DNA of 13,613 nt from Candidatus Pelagibacter sp. TMED106 (lineage in GTDB: Bacteria; Pseudomonadota; Alphaproteobacteria; Pelagibacterales; Pelagibacteraceae), in assembly GCA_002170275.2 (NCBI GenBank), contig NHFH02000008.1, positions 22,480 through 36,092 on the forward strand. Direction: 5' to 3'. The first letter of the stretch is position 1. Every line of letters begins with the position of its first letter. Below are positions 12,972-13,613 of this stretch, piece by piece. A program made the translations under genes and the position numbers. The notes below the pieces were generated by a model that was not told the origin of the DNA, made no database searches, and saw only the letters and a list, made by a program, of their open reading frames with translations.

Positions 12972-13613
12972 TTATTCAGCAGCTTGTTTCATAGAAAGTT
13001 TAACTTTACCTCTATCAAAACCAATGACTTTTACTTTTACTTCGTCACCTTCTTTGACAATGTCAGCTACTTTAGCAACTCTTTTGTCTGCTAGTTCTGA
13101 GATATGAACCAGCCCATCTTGTTTTCCTAAGAAATTAACAAATGCACCAAACTCCATGATCTTCATTACTTTGCCTGAATAAATTTTATTTAGTTCAGCT
13201 TTTGCAGTGATGTCTTTGATCATTTGCATAGCAACATTTCTAGACTCTTCGTCTGGAGCAGCAACTGTTACTACGCCTTCATCATTAACATCTACTTTAG
13301 CACCAGATTTTTCAACAATTTCTCTAATCGTTGCTCCTCCTTTTCCAATAACGGCTGCAATATCTTTTTTATCAACATTAACTTGTTCCATTTTTGGAGT
13401 ATGTTTTCCAACATCATCTCTTGAAGCTGATAATGCTTTATTCATTTCACCTAAGATATGGATTCTTCCATCTTTGGCCTGTTTTAAAGCCTGCTCCATG
13501 ATTTCAAAAGTGATCCCAGTAATTTTGATATCCATTTGAAGTGAAGTGATCCCATCTTTAGTTCCAGCAACTTTAAAATCCATATCTCCTAAATGATCTT
13601 CATCACCTAAAAT
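12972..13613 (-). CDS. pnp: Polynucleotide phosphorylase, C-terminal part
   Basis: 3'-to-5' phosphorolytic exoribonuclease and RNA-tailing enzyme. The gene enters from the right edge; 213 residues are present, in frame to the last base of the window (first residues ILGDEDHLGDMDFKVAGTKDG). Seen in order: the end of the second RNase PH core (DMDFKVAGT, with the catalytic-site aspartates), a helical linker (MEQALKQAKDGRIHILGEMN), a KH domain with the GKGG loop (VIGKGGATIREI), and an S1 domain (YSGKVMKIMEFGAFVNFLGKQDG through KVKVIGFDRGKVKLSMKQ). The protein ends four residues later (AAE), so the long C-terminal tail found in E. coli, which contacts RNase E, is absent. The Met within DMDF is not a start; the true start lies outside. 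Confidence 0.97.
   Translation of the reverse strand: MLGDEDHLGDMDFKVAGTKDGITSLQMDIKITGITFEIMEQALKQAKDGRIHILGEMNKALSASRDDVGKHTPKMEQVNVDKKDIAAVIGKGGATIREIVEKSGAKVDVNDEGVVTVAAPDEESRNVAMQMIKDITAKAELNKIYSGKVMKIMEFGAFVNFLGKQDGLVHISELADKRVAKVADIVKEGDEVKVKVIGFDRGKVKLSMKQAAE

Noticed and set aside
13207..13539. 110-codon plus-strand frame antisense to pnp
   Set aside because: Opposite strand of the clear KH/S1 coding region; product is low-complexity Ser/Ile/Pro-rich with no recognisable motif.

Overview
The window looks like chromosome of an alphaproteobacterium of the SAR11 clade (Pelagibacterales). The inference rests on very low G+C, very short or overlapping gene junctions (many ATGA or TAATG overlaps), streamlined proteins with Lys/Asn/Ile-rich composition, and two gene orders typical of alphaproteobacteria: mutM/ubiE-ubiB-coaBC-dut, and irr/fabA-fabB-fabI. 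Almost everything encodes ordinary housekeeping functions. The less ordinary part lies at 10.8-13.0 kb.

Layout. 1-131 (-): 5' end of mutM (DNA repair). 167-5289 (+): a tight operon ubiE, ubiB (ubiquinone synthesis), coaBC (coenzyme A), dut (dUTPase), a MoeB/ThiF-type adenylyltransferase, and an exported SH3-domain protein. 5282-7683 (-): a three-gene module of rubrerythrin (no rubredoxin domain), a two-cluster Fe-S/CCG-domain oxidoreductase and a DUF3501 protein. 7787-8215 (-): an Irr-type Fur-family iron regulator. 8289-10788 (+): fabA-fabB-fabI, divergent from irr, for unsaturated fatty acid synthesis.

10793-12876 (+) is the accessory-looking stretch: a tiny Lys-rich ORF, a cupredoxin with a His/Met-rich insert, a DUF4396 membrane protein, an unrecognised multi-pass membrane protein and a coupled 57-residue ORF. 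Three copies of a 25-nt hairpin element (core TTCTGTTGCCAGGT), all in the same orientation, punctuate this stretch at the 3' ends of its transcription units. Two clusters of an 11-bp tandem motif (AGTGCGGAYAN) bracket the last two genes. 12972-13613 (-): 3' part of pnp (polynucleotide phosphorylase).

How it fits together. Sequences resembling the Irr box (iron control element) lie at the irr/fabA divergent promoter and, as two 17-bp sites in inverted orientation, around the -35/-10 of the rubrerythrin promoter. This suggests that Irr represses itself and the rubrerythrin-Fe-S-DUF3501 module when iron is scarce. The cupredoxin and DUF4396 genes look like a small copper-handling pair. No tRNA, rRNA, CRISPR array, insertion sequence or phage gene was seen.
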